Assembly: GCA_037074615.1 (NCBI GenBank)
Contig: CM073550.1
Coordinates: 15,084,001 to 15,148,000, forward strand
Source: Leucaena leucocephala
Lineage: Eukaryota; Streptophyta; Magnoliopsida; Fabales; Fabaceae
Length of the DNA stretch: 64,000 nt
Direction of reading: 5' to 3'
The position numbers and the translations under genes are program-made. Shown here piece by piece: positions 25,690 through 36,399 of the stretch. Positions within the stretch are counted from its first letter, which is position 1. Each line of letters opens with the position of its first letter. The notes beneath the pieces are model-generated. The model was not told where the DNA came from. It saw nothing but the letters and a program-made list of their open reading frames with translations, and ran no database searches.

Positions 25690-26725
25690 AACTTTACCCT
25701 CGTGACTAAAAACCCTTTCTCCTCTTTCTCTTCATCGTCCGTCATCTCCGCTAGCGTTCGCTCTCTCTTCACAGGCTCTGTCTTCCTCCGGTCATCGGTG
25801 TGTCTCCAGCCACGAACGCTACTCGCTGCCACCTGCACCTTCTTTCCTACCCTAATTATTGCTATAAGTGGATTGCTGAGCAGATCCACACCCAAAAATA
25901 ACACCGTGCCAAAGAGGTCGCTCGTGAGGTAAGTCCCTTCTTCATCCCTTTTGCTTTTCCCATCAAGCCCAGAAAATTATTGTGTGTTTCAATGTAATTG
26001 GAAGCATATTGTGCTATCTTATATCGGCGTCGGATATATGAGAAACGATTGGGGTTTACTCTTTTCAATGATTGATTATTGATTCTTCATAATTATCATA
26101 TCTATTCTTGATTCTTCAAAATATGCTAAATTTATGTTTGCTATTCATTCTTGTCCTAATTTGATCAAATCAATGCCATGCCATTGTTCTATAAATGGAG
26201 AAAAGAAGCAATTAAGGATTTGGTGGCGCATCAGACAGTGAATGCAGTAGTAGAAATTGTGAAGCTGAACTAATTGGCAAGCGTTTCGATGTGATTGTTC
26301 ATTTTTGTGGCTGGTTAATAGAATTAGTTTTTGTATATCATCATATTTTATTTAAGTCATTGTCTGTAAAGCAGGTTGTATCTATTCCAGAGCATAGTTA
26401 TGCTTTAGAATATACATCGATATCTGACTACAATACTCTCTTTACTTTTATTTCTATATTTCGATGTCATTGCTTTGCTGCTGTTGCTCCTACTATTACT
26501 AGTATTACTACTATTTCATTTTAGGCATAAGCTTTGTTTTCCTACGATGTACTTGCTTTTAAGTTCTGCTTCTCAAATGTCCTGGCTTAAAGGGAAAGAA
26601 GCTTTTGAGTCAACATTAAGATTTCAGATTGTTCCTAGGTGTTCTTTTGATGTTTCATATTGTTGTTGTAGCACAAAGAATAGTAGTTTCATCCCAATAA
26701 TTATTTTTTTAGTATAGTGCTGCCT
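25690..26725 (+). other. Possible transcribed region (first exon plus intron), product unknown
   Basis: An island of higher G+C at 25700-25930 contains a 76-codon open frame starting at 25702 (MTKNPFSSFSSSSVISASV). It runs into a good splice donor, CTCGTGAG/GTAAGT, at about 25930. Downstream, 26200-26720 is T-rich and holds short open frames that match no family I know. The arrangement looks like the 5' exon and intron of a gene whose later exons are absent, or a non-coding RNA. I found no domain and no continuation, so confidence is low. Confidence 0.25.
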
Positions 26726-27580
26726 CCATGAGTTTGCAGACATTTCTGAGTGAGGTCAATCAACAAAGCTCCTAATCCTAAAAGAACAAAGAAATTTGCA
26801 GACTCTTTTTTTGTTAGTTTGCAATGTTTGATAGGCAGTATTCCCTCGTGATATAAAAATGTCAATTATACAAAGAATAGAAGAAAAATACTGTCATTTA
26901 GTAAGGTGGATTTGAGTCTAAAGTTGAGAAATTTATTGGAAGAGTTTCAACTTTTTTTTTTTTTGGTATGAAGAATTTCAACTTTTGAATGTTCGATTTA
27001 TAAACATTGTGTACATTTTGCTTAATTTTATCATATTTCATATAATTTTTTAATTTTATTATATATATATATAACCAAGGTAAAAAGTTTTTTGAGATTT
27101 ATAAATTAAGAAATAATAATTCTAATATAAATATTAGAAATAAAGAGTAAATAAATTTAAATAAGAAGATAAACGTATATTTATCAATTTTTAATTACCT
27201 CCCCACCCCACCCCACCCCAATCCTCCTGAATCAAATAAGAAATATCATATCTCCTCTCTTACTTTTATACTTATAATTTCCTCTACCTTTCTTTACCCT
27301 TCCTTAAATTAATCTAATATATCTTCCCCTTCATTGAACCAAACATAGCCTAAAAACTCATAAATACTAACAAAGTCCAGTCCAAACGAAAAGGAGTATA
27401 TTTATAATATATAAAGTAATAAATTTAAATTAGGAAAATTTTATTAGTAAAAGATATATAAATATTTTTATAAATATTTTTTTAATCTCAAAGTATGTAC
27501 TAATATGATAAACTCTTCAAATCAAATTTATTAAAAAAAATTATTATTAAAAAAACTCATAAATTAATTGTCTCTTATAA
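26725..27580. other. A+T-rich intergenic DNA with transposon debris
   Basis: A (CCCCA)n microsatellite lies at about 27200-27222. An end-like ACCAAACATAGCCTAAA at about 27340-27356 resembles a MITE terminus. No coding exon was seen. Confidence 0.4.
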
Positions 27581-27581
27581 T

Positions 27582-27768
27582 TTTTTTGTTGTCTACCCAA
27601 TTTATTAAAATTTTATCTTAACTATATTTGGATTCGACCACATCGTGTATTTGACTATTGTGGGTGAGTTTCCCAACGAAGATTTTTTGTATATACTAAG
27701 GCTCAAACTCAAAACTTTATTTAAGTAATATCGAGTCGCTTATCACTGAGATTAACCCCATTGATAAT
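27582..27768 (-). mobile_element. tRNA-derived SINE, family A
   Basis: Read on the minus strand the element starts GGGTTAATCTCAGTGATAAG, an A-box, then CGACTCGATATTAC and the B-box-like GAGTTTGAGCC. The body and an oligo-A tail follow (GGGTAGACAACAAAAAAA). This is the most complete of the three family A copies in the window. Confidence 0.7.
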
Positions 27769-27781
27769 TGTCTCTTATAAT

Positions 27782-28196
27782 TAAGGGCCTGTTTGGATTA
27801 GCTTTTGGAGAATAGATTCTGAGAAGAATATATTTTAAAAATAGAGATATTTGGATAATTAGTAATAGAATCACTTTTTATATTAGTAAATTAACAAAAA
27901 ATATATGATTTGATTAAAAGTAGAAGAGAGGAGAGAGTGTAGAGAAGAGAGATAAAAGAAGAGATAATGTGAAGAAGAGATGAGATATGTTATAAGAAAA
28001 AGCAGGGGTAAGATAATAATTAGATAATTCATAAACTCTTTTACTGTTTCAAAAGCTATTTTCAGTAATTTATTCAAAATTATAGTTTTGACCAAAATTA
28101 TTTCTAAATAAAAATAACTATTTATTTAATTTTTTTTTAAATTAAAGTTTTACCCAACAATAATTTTTAAACCAAATGCCAAACATGCACTAAGTA
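27782..28196. mobile_element. Tourist-like (PIF/Harbinger-type) MITE
   Basis: The element is bounded by TAA on both sides. The left end is GGGCCTGTTTGGATTAG and the right end is CCAAACATGCAC, giving imperfect terminal inverted repeats and a 3-bp TAA duplication. This is the pattern of Tourist-like elements (established knowledge of the superfamily). No transposase is encoded. The 70-codon minus-strand frame inside it is a shadow also seen, in part, in the copy at 51.78 kb. Confidence 0.65.
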
Positions 28197-28289
28197 TAGG
28201 ATACTGGCTCGATTCATAGATTTAAATTGAGTCCAATAGAGAGCCAAGCTAAGAAATAAGGGTTTTCTCTTTGCTTCAATCCTTATAAA

Positions 28290-28350
28290 ATATCTTTTTT
28301 TTTTTATTGTCCATCCAATTTACTAAAACTTTACCGGAAGGCATCCAAAA
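28290..28350 (-). mobile_element. SINE family A, tail fragment only
   Basis: A T-run followed by ATTGTCCATCCAATTTACTA and AAACTTTACC matches the 3' end of the minus-strand copies at 27.58 and 63.91 kb. The promoter half is missing, so this is a 5'-truncated or broken insertion. Confidence 0.45.
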
Positions 28351-28399
28351 TTTTTTGACCTCAACAGATAAGAAGCCCTGGGAGGAAAGAGGGATAGTT

Positions 28400-28641
28400 G
28401 GTTTAACGGTTTCTGGCGGTGATACTTCTCACAGCTCAGAGCAAGGCAGATAGAGGCACCACAAGGCGTCGGAGAGATATAGAGAGTTCTTGAGGGACCA
28501 AAGAACGAAGCGACTGAGAGATAGCGGGAGGGAAAAAGAAAGAAATCGGAGCTCGATGAAGCAGAAAATGAAGATAGCTGCAGCTTCTCTAGACTCGTTT
28601 CAGCTCACCGAATTCTGAGATTCTCGGTTCGACAGAGTGAG
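28400..28641 (+). other. Probable 5' UTR exon of the HIT-finger gene
   Basis: A G+C-richer, purine-rich stretch ends in the donor GTGAG/GTAAGG at 28641/28642. No long open frame starts in it. The 5' limit is a guess, and the acceptor before the coding exon is not certain (candidate AG at 28972-28973). Confidence 0.45.
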
Positions 28642-28982
28642 GTAAGGTTCCCTAAAGCCCCTTTCATGGCAAGCTTTGTTAGTCTTTGATTCTTTCTCAA
28701 CAGTCAGCAAGATGTTTCGATCATCATACTTGGGTTATATAGACAAAACCAATGTTTCTTTTTCAGTTCGTTAAACTTTGTGTCCTATGATTTAGGAATG
28801 ATATTGCTGTAATGATCGTATTCGGGTTGCTTACTGCATGGGGGTCTTTGGTGCTCAAAAAATGCAGATATTTAAGCCGTTCATGTAAAAGGAACCAACC
28901 GATTTTGAAGGCTGTTCTATAGTTGCCGTGATATTGCTATAGTTATTGCACCAGCAGTTTTTTACTCATTAAGAATATCCGA

Positions 28983-31190
28983 ATGGAAGAACAAGATAGC
29001 AGCATGGGCAAAGAGACAAAGCTATGTGAAGAATGCAAGTCCAACCCATCAATATACAAATGTCCTGGTTGCTCCATACGTTCATGCAGTCTTGCTTGTG
29101 TAAAAGCTCACAAACAACGCACGGGATGCACTGGCAAGAGGAACCAGACTCAATTTGTTCCTATTTCACAGTTTGATGACAACCTCCTACTCTCGGGTAA
29201 GTGGAAGTCTATAGTTTGCATTTGAACCTTAAGGACCTTGTTGATTAATAAGTGAAAAAATTTGCACCTATAGATCATTTGCCGCAATTGGCTGGGATTA
29301 CCATTCTTTCAGTATTCAAGATGTTTTACATAAGTGATTTTTCTTGGTCATTTTTCATGTTATTACTTATTTTGGGTCCGTCTATGCTTTCAACTTTTTT
29401 TGTCTTTTAAATGTTTTGCCTACTCATTGATGTTTCATTAATGTGTATGTTTTCAATTATGCGCGTATGTTTTCTTAGAATTTCCCAATATGTGGATCTT
29501 TTGTTTATTATGATCCTTTTCTGTTGGAAATTTCTCAATCTAGACTATAATTTGCTGGAGGATATGAAGAGGGTAGCTGAATCTGCTCAAAGAATGAGAA
29601 CTAAATTTGGTACACATTTTAGGTTACCTTTTCACCTTAAAAGCTTTCGAAAAGTTGCTGGGAGCCGGAAAACTAAGCTACTGTTTCTTCCTAGAGGGAT
29701 GTCAAAAAGAGACAAGAATCAGTCTCGATATGACCACAGGTTATTATTTTTATGTGATGTAGTTAATAGCTATCTGATGTTTTGCTAAATGGCTGTTTAG
29801 AGCTTTAGATTATTTAGTTAGTTAGGTTTGCTGAGGTGGGAACTTCATGTTTTGAGTAAAATAAGAACCTATTTGTGCGACTCTTTCAGGAAGAAGTTCA
29901 TATCTTGGACAATTGAATGGCGTTTTCACCAAACAGATATTGTTTTACTTGACCATGGGTGAGCCACACTGCCAATTTCTTCTCTTTTGATAAAGATGCT
30001 TCTCTGTGTGCATTCTTTACTGTCTGATAAGATTCTAGAGAATAGAATTTTTTAGAGGATATTATGCTCATTATTTCCAGAGTCAATGAGAATGCAAGCT
30101 TCGCCACTATTCTGGAGAAGCATCTTAAGCCTGGTCCTTGGAATAATCAATTAAGGGAATTCTGTGAAGAGGAGCTGGATTGTCTGAAGCTTTTCATTCG
30201 AAAGTACCCAAGGGTTGGTTTTGTTACCTCTTCTCTGGTTAAGTTCATGAGTTGTTTGTGGTAGAATTCACTTCACTAGTTAAGCTTGTTAAAAATTTTA
30301 AATCATCATGTTATTTTTCTGTTGACGTTACTGTAGGGAATAATATTAAATCATTTTTGTGCGGCCCATAAATTACCACGTATTAATTTTTCACACCCAC
30401 ACACTTCTAGTTACCATCCATTCAGCTTATATTTCTAGTATTGCTTGCTGCCTATTTGGTACATGAAGGAAAGTATTATAATAATATTAGACTATTTTTA
30501 TGATTGGATGACAATCATTTCTATTTTACTTGTAACTTTTTATCTTTGTTCATGTTAATACAGGGACCGAAGTCACCCTTTAAAGAGTTGGACATGAAAG
30601 CTCCAATTAGAGAGCAATTAGCAAATGTAGTCATTTTGGAATTCCCTGTTATTCATGTTTTTCTTTCTTCTCACAACGTCAATTTTGAAGTTATCAAGCC
30701 TGTCAATCCCACTTTACATAAACCACTGCAAAAGGATTGTGATGGCGGCCAAAGCTCAAAAGGTATACCATTCAGGGAGGAGGAGATAGAAGATGACGAC
30801 AGCTCCCCAAATCCTCAGATTTTGGATCTCTTGAAGCATTTAGATTCAGAATTATCACCACATCAAACGCCGAGCCAAAACAAGAGTTCTGAGCAAGCAC
30901 TAAATATTTCATCAGATAACCCTCTGCTTGAAGGAGAGACAGCTGGGAATCTTTCACATTCTTCTCTGAAAAGCAACGGTCTAGATTTATCTGAAAATGT
31001 GGGATTTGACTTGGATAGTAATTTTATGGATATCTATTCTGATCTTATGGCTCTAATTAATCCTGAAGATTTTATTGATTATGAAAGGGAACCTTCCAAT
31101 AAACCAGAAGTTGAGGGAAGAGATTTAGGTGGTGGCAGTGGAATATGTCCTGTGCCAGAGGAATTGGAGGAAGGGGAAATTGCAGAATAA
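28983..31190 (+). CDS. HIT zinc-finger protein, box C/D snoRNA protein 1 (BCD1/ZNHIT6) homologue
   Basis: Coding exons are 28983-29196, 29544-29739, 29890-29958, 30081-30213 and 30564-31190. All introns are GT-AG, and the exons sum to 1239 bases (412 residues). Residues 15-49 form a zf-HIT finger with ligands C15, C18, C27, C30, C35, C39, H43 and C49. Conserved BCD1 blocks follow, including FISWTIEWRFHQ and LLDHGVNE. The C-terminal 100 residues are acidic and probably unstructured. BCD1/ZNHIT6 is an assembly factor for box C/D snoRNPs in the nucleus, needed for snoRNA accumulation (family knowledge). An upstream non-coding exon, about 28400-28641, ends at GAG/GTAAGG, so the 5' UTR is probably split by an intron of about 330 bases. 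The first ATG is used because the zinc finger follows 14 residues later. Confidence 0.9.
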
Positions 31191-31470
31191 TTGGGGTAAT
31201 GAGAAGCGGAAAGTTGTGTAAGTATTGGAAACTAGAGTGCTGGGTTTTTGCCACAATTATCTGCCCAAGAAATGAATATGCTTTCATTGTTTCTCTCTGG
31301 CGTATGAATCTGCAGATTCCCATTCTTTTACAATAGTTAAGCTTGAATGTGTTGGATTTATTTTTGTAGTTCTATCTGGGAAGATTGGGCTGCCCCATTT
31401 TGGATGGGGGATTCAGGATGATGCTTTCGGCTTTCGCTTTTGTTTGCCCAAATTTTATAGATAGATTAGA
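31191..31470 (+). other. Probable 3' UTR of the HIT-finger gene
   Basis: The sequence after the TAA at 31188-31190 stays at moderate G+C until about 31470, then becomes A+T-rich. No clear AATAAA was seen. The end point is inferred from the composition change only. Confidence 0.35.
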
Positions 31471-31859
31471 TTCATAGATTGGCTCTTAATAGTAAATCTT
31501 CTAATACTTCTCTCTAAAAACCAACATATGTTTTTTTGTACCAAAAAAAATAAAAATAAATAAAAACAAACATATTTAATTTCATACATAAATTTTATTA
31601 TCAATAATTTCATAGATTTATATTTTTTTTTTATTTAGGGGTATAGGTAACTACCTGACACCTAAAGATACAAAGTAAGATTAAACTTATGAGTTATAAC
31701 TCTATTTATAGAAGAATTTTCATATTACTAACTCACAACACTATTTATATTATATAAAGATATAAGATGAGTTTGTATAACAGTATAAATTCATCTTATA
31801 TCAAACATTCCATTTGGGAAAATCTAATCTATTTTCAGCTGAATTCTATCACGTTTCTC

Positions 31860-32060
31860 TTTTATATATAAGCATGTGTCACCGTCAAGATGGATTTTTT
31901 TTTTTTTTGTCAAAACCCGGAAGATGATATTAAGAAAAGAAAACATGATACGTATTGATAGGATTACGACTTTACTTTTGAAGTTAGGAAACCGTGATGG
32001 CGGGGTGTTAAAGTATTGATTAACGTTTCAGCACATTAATTAGTTTAAAAATAAATAAAT
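31860..32060 (+). repeat. Local direct repeat, copy 1
   Basis: The blocks ATAAGCATGTGTCACCGTCA, GATACGTATTGATAGGATTA, TTTGAAGTTAGGAAACC and GATAATAATCAAAATTATT-like sequence occur here. They recur in the same order at 33.64-33.84 kb with many substitutions. This is an old direct duplication about 1.75 kb apart, not a coding sequence. Confidence 0.5.
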
Positions 32061-32064
32061 CCTG

Positions 32065-33100
32065 CAGACAATAATCAAAATTATTTTCCAGAAGAGCAGA
32101 TGAAATTTCAGTGATGGTGAACCTTTTGGCGCACTGAAGAAAATGACAGAGCAAAATAAGATTAAGAAAACTACCCAAAAATAAATTAATAAACTTTGTG
32201 GCGTAATTAAGTAAATTACTCTTCCCAGCAAATTGGGCCTAAAATGTCATTGTCTTTTCTCATTAAAGTCGGCATCTTCGACCAATAATCCGTCAATGAT
32301 CACTGCGTTGAAAGTTTCAGATGGACAAAATTTAGCAAGTTTCTTTCCATATGTTTGACCAAGTAATATTTAACGGCCTAATGATAGAAAAAACTATTTT
32401 TTATTAAATATAAGTATTTTCCTATTAAAAATAATTTTATTTAAAATATTGTTAAATATTAAATATAAAAGAGAGGAATTTAAATTTTAATTTACCATAT
32501 CCATAACCCTTTATATTAGATTTAACTATTGATTAATGATACGAAAACTCTATAAATAAAAAGTTAACTTGTAACTTATTCCTCTAGATAAAGTTAACTC
32601 CACCAACATGAAACTCTATATTAGATCATTCAACCACCTAATTTATTAGTGGCATAAGGCTGGTATGTTGTGTGTAATGATTTTTTTTTTTTTTTTACAT
32701 TTTGAATAGCTTTATAAATTCTATTTTTCAAATAATAAATTTTTTTACATAATAAATTCAGAAAAATATAGAATAAAATGTCCCCAAAACAATTAGTCTG
32801 ATTTATATTCATATTTTATTGGTATAATCGTATCAAAATACATGGTTGTAAATTTGACTAAATCTTTATCAATTTGAAATTACGTGTGAGACTTCTTGTT
32901 ATTTTACAAAATTTGTCTCATGTTAAAAAAAAAAAAATTCTCTTTGACCTTAGAAATAGCAAGTAGTATTGGCACTTGACAATTTTTTAATCATACTAAG
33001 CTACAAGTTTAAAAATTTCGAGAATGTTTTACTCAGAAAAAAATGTGACTCATTATTTATTTTCTTTTCCAACTTGACCTTTCCTTATGAGTCATGAGGA
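32065..33100. other. A+T-rich intergenic DNA
   Basis: No coding exon or RNA gene seen. Poly-T and poly-A tracts at about 32681-32696 and 32925-32938 suggest retroposed debris, but no element could be delimited. Confidence 0.45.
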
Positions 33101-33105
33101 TGAGT

Positions 33106-33106
<1 letters not shown>

Positions 33107-33146
<40 letters not shown>
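33107..33146. repeat. (TA)n microsatellite
   Basis: An uninterrupted run of about 19 TA units. Confidence 0.9.
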
Positions 33147-33148
<2 letters not shown>

Positions 33149-33179
33149 AAATTGTGTTCACAAAAAAAAAACTTTATCC

Positions 33180-33420
33180 TCCTTAATATAGGACTTATTT
33201 GAGGAATTGATTTTAATCTTAAATATAAAATTTATTTTTTATATTTATCATTTTTTTTAAATTACTCGTATTTCCTCAACAATAATCAAATAAGAGATAC
33301 AGAAAAGGAGTTAAGAAAATGATTATGGTGTTTTAATAAAAATATGATATATTAACTAATTTAATTAACTTATTTAATATAATTAAATTAGTTAAATAGG
33401 TTTTATATTAAAAATAAAAA
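33180..33420. mobile_element. Stowaway-like MITE
   Basis: The segment has the shared interior of the family: TCAACAATAATCAAATAAGAG, then GAAAATGATTATGGTGTTTTA, then TTAATATAATTAAATTAGTT. The ends read CCTTAATATAGGACTTATT and TAGGTTTTATATTAAAAA. Homologous copies lie at 39.29, 57.91, 60.05 and 63.40 kb. Confidence 0.6.
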
Positions 33421-33639
33421 AAATATTATAAATTAGCATATCAACAGAGTTATTTTTGCAATAATCCCAGCAATTTATTAATGTTAGGGTATTTTGAAGA
33501 TCTAAAGCATAAACGAACAAAACTAATTAAAGAAAGAATAATGCAAATCACATTAACGTTTTAAAATGCCTTGTTATGAAATTATATTAACATTTCTTAA
33601 TGAAAAGAATTATATAACATTTTACTTATACATATAAGC

Positions 33640-33845
33640 ATACATCACATTGTAATAATTAAAAAGAAAAAAAAATAGGATACGTGTAGACATATATAGG
33701 ATTACGTCTTAACGTTTGAAGTTTAGGAACCCTGATGGCCGTGCTTCTATATTATTTAATATTAATTGCAGCGCATTATCTTAAAATAATAAAACAAATA
33801 ATCCACCTCATCGATAATAATCAAAATTATTATCTAGTGGTATAG
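33640..33845 (+). repeat. Local direct repeat, copy 2
   Basis: Diverged copy of 31.86-32.06 kb: ATAAGCATACATCACATTG, GATACGTGTAGACATATATAG and GGATTACGTCTTAACGTTTGA are in the same order. It lies downstream of the VQ gene. Confidence 0.5.
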
Positions 33846-34156
33846 GGTCCACTAGATCTCTTGGAATCTAGATTTAATTTTTAGAGGTGATACATATATT
33901 AAGTAAGCCAACTACAAACCCAAACTATATGCTGTAAAAAAAACAATAAGAGTTGGGGAATCACTGAACTTGGAGAAGAAGATCATAAATGATTTAGGTT
34001 AATTATTATGATCATATATAGGAAGCAGACAAAATAGAAGCCAAGTCTACAATTTGCTGATGGGATTAACAGATAAAGATGATGAAGCTAAGTAGGAGAA
34101 TTCCTTTATTGAACTCTCTTTTTTCGATCGACTCCATAATTGAACACACTAGCTAA

Positions 34157-34918
34157 TCACAGAAAATAACCTAAATCATTAGAGAAAGCATTGTTCATAT
34201 CAATGAGATCATGCAAACTAAAATCATCCATGAGACCATCAAAGTGATCGTCAATAAGATCATCAGAAACCTGCCGCCGGCCACTTGATGAGGGCGAACA
34301 AACCCCAAAAGAACAATCTTTCTCCATTATCATGCAGTAATCATCATCATCAACATTAATTCCCTGCTCTTGATCATGAAGACCATCATCAAAGTCATCA
34401 CTAATATCTGCAGAGACCTGTGACTGTATCTGCTGATGCTGATGATGATTCTGGTGAAAACGACGAACATGATGAAGAACTTGGTTGTTGTTGTTGTTGT
34501 TGTTATGATGATCATCTTGATAAGAAGTTGGCCAAGTGGTTGCGCTTGATCTGTTGTTGTGATGAATCTGCATTTCTCGGATTCCTCGTTGGAAGTTGAG
34601 TGTTATGGGGCCCTTAAAAGGGACGCCAGGGGACCAAGGAGTGGTGGGGCAGCCAGTGAACTGTTGAACAAGAGCCCTAAAGTTGGAGGAGTTGGCGTTG
34701 AGGAGGATGACTGGGCTTTTCTTGGAAGCTCGACATCTTCGTTTTGCGATCACTGGTTTACAATTACACACAACACTTCTTCCCTTTGATGAAGAAGAAG
34801 AAGATGATGACTTGGAAACTACATAATGATGATGATGAGTTGAATCAGAAAAGTGTTGCATGGCATGTTGATGATCCTTCGCTTCAATATTCCACTGCTC
34901 ATCACTAGTTAAAGCCAT
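34157..34918 (-). CDS. VQ-motif protein (VQ22/JAV1-like)
   Basis: A single-exon frame encodes 253 residues if started at MALTSDEQ. The VQ motif FRALVQQFTG is at residues 80-89, within SNFRALVQQFTGCPT and preceded by a basic stretch (AKRRCRASKKSP), as in Arabidopsis VQ22/JAV1 (from memory). His-, Asn- and Gln-rich low-complexity runs flank it, and the C-terminal part is acidic (DDFDDGLHD, GLMDDFSLHDLIDM). VQ proteins are plant nuclear cofactors that bind WRKY factors; VQ22-like members repress jasmonate-linked defence (family knowledge, not shown here). The frame extends upstream to 34966. I prefer 34918 because the TATA-like motif at 34978-34986 would place transcription start near 34950. Confidence 0.85.
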   Translation of the reverse strand: MALTSDEQWNIEAKDHQHAMQHFSDSTHHHHYVVSKSSSSSSSSKGRSVVCNCKPVIAKRRCRASKKSPVILLNANSSNFRALVQQFTGCPTTPWSPGVPFKGPITLNFQRGIREMQIHHNNRSSATTWPTSYQDDHHNNNNNNNQVLHHVRRFHQNHHQHQQIQSQVSADISDDFDDGLHDQEQGINVDDDDYCMIMEKDCSFGVCSPSSSGRRQVSDDLIDDHFDGLMDDFSLHDLIDMNNAFSNDLGYFL

Positions 34919-34977
34919 TTTTGTGTCACCCTGCTTTGATTTTGCAGTCACTTGCATCACACACAAACAGCCACACT

Positions 34978-34986
34978 ATATATAGA
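34978..34986 (-). promoter_or_regulatory. TATA-like motif of the VQ gene
   Basis: CTATATATA is read on the minus strand, about 60 bases before the favoured ATG at 34918 and only about 12 before the upstream ATG at 34966. TA-rich microsatellites further upstream could also act as a TATA region. Confidence 0.5.
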
Positions 34987-35005
34987 GTCCTCCACTACTA
35001 ATACT

Positions 35006-35010
<5 letters not shown>

Positions 35011-35041
<31 letters not shown>
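35011..35041. repeat. (AT)n microsatellite upstream of the VQ gene
   Basis: About 15 AT units. A second shorter TA run lies at about 35098-35115. Both fall within the likely promoter of the VQ gene. Confidence 0.85.
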
Positions 35042-35042
<1 letters not shown>

Positions 35043-35119
35043 CTTGAGGAGCTTACCAATCTGCATATACATATATAGTACTGTAGCTGTATCATAATAT
35101 ATATATATATATATAATTT

Positions 35120-35790
35120 TCTTTTATATATTGCGAAGGTAACGGAGACTATTTGTTATAACTTGCAAAGTGTATGAGAAGATAGTGATGAGCTTGAATA
35201 TTAGTTTGAATGGTATATACAGACACTAGTATAAAAGGGGTTTTTAACGTTTGTTAAAAAGGTCTTTCCTCAACCAGTGTAAAAAGTATTGAATTTTGAA
35301 GTTAAAAAGGGAAAAAACGTGGGTTTAGTTTTAAATAATGGTAAGTTTAATGTTGAGACATAGAAACAGCGGCGGGATGTCATTAGATTGATTTTATTGG
35401 TCGAGAAAATCTCTAGAAAAGGAAAGAAAATAATGGAGGAGTAGGAGATCTGGTCAATAAAATATGCGCTGACTTGTTCAGGGGCAAAGCAAAGGTGGCC
35501 ATTTTTGACTAGTAGTGGGGCCCACCTGTTTGATTCCAAATAATATGAGCATATATGTTTTTTAAATTAGTTCCATCGGTTGTTTCCATGACGTATTCCA
35601 AGGGAAATAGGGAAAATTGCTATTATAGTATAAGGTTATAAGAAAAAAGATTTTAAAATTTTTATTTTTTTATCAAAACTTATTGTTGTATATTATTTAT
35701 GTTTATAAGATTTTTTTATAATTATATTTTCTCTGTAGAGCCTCACAATAATTTTCTCATAAAATAAAAGAAATATTCTTGTTTTATATT
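35120..35790. other. Upstream flank of the VQ gene
   Basis: The 89-codon minus-strand frame at 35270-35539 shows no domain and is probably chance. No other feature was recognised. Confidence 0.4.
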
Positions 35791-35794
35791 TTTT

Positions 35795-35985
35795 TAATTT
35801 TAAATATAAGATCTAATTAATTTTTTAGAGAGATTAATAAAATTAAATAAATTAATTAATTATATTAAATTCAACATCTTAATATGAATTCATATTATAT
35901 ACTATTTAATTTATTTAAATTAATATATTAACTCTTATATTTATTTAAAAAATTAATTAATTTTTATATTTAGGATAAGTAAAAA
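35795..35985. mobile_element. Stowaway-like MITE, second subfamily
   Basis: The left end TTTTAAATATAAGATCTAAT pairs with the right end TTTTTATATTTAGGATAAGTA. The interior is rich in AATTAATTAATTA and in TTTAAATTAATATATTAAC. It is similar in layout to the element at 48.47-48.70 kb. Confidence 0.4.
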
Positions 35986-36019
35986 ATAACAACTAAAAAG
36001 AAAGTGCAGATCAGGTCAC

Positions 36020-36390
36020 ATCCACCTTTGGAAGAATATTTTGGAGGTAATACCCCGCAAGCAAATGAGGGAAGCTAAAAGCAATAGATAAAGCTTTCTT
36101 AGCAAGGCAATCAGCTTCCGCACTCTGATCTCTCAGTCAAGACATGAATGGTATCCACCTTCAAATCCTGTTGGATCAAATTCTCCAACGATATCCCTAT
36201 CTGATCTAGCGTAGAAGTTAGCATTGTTGGAATTATCAGTAAGACAGAGAACATGGGAGGAATCACTTCAAAGCTTCACTATCCTGTATCTATCTATTCT
36301 CCCAAATCCTTTTCAATCCCATGGTGCAGGTCCATAACTTGGCAAACAAGAATGTCTCCCTTATGAATTCTAAGCATATAAGAGAGATGT
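36020..36390 (-). mobile_element. LINE RNase H domain fragment
   Basis: The minus strand gives LKVDTIHVLTERS followed, after a frame change, by AEADCLAKKALSIAFSF. This resembles the C-terminal RNase H (RVT_3) block of plant LINE proteins, in which a VxHVxREQNxEADCLAKKA pattern is typical. The upstream sequence (GIRSGLEN-like, LDQIGISLENLIQQ) fits the preceding helix. Frameshift and stops show decay. Confidence 0.55.
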
Positions 36391-36399
36391 TCTTAATTA

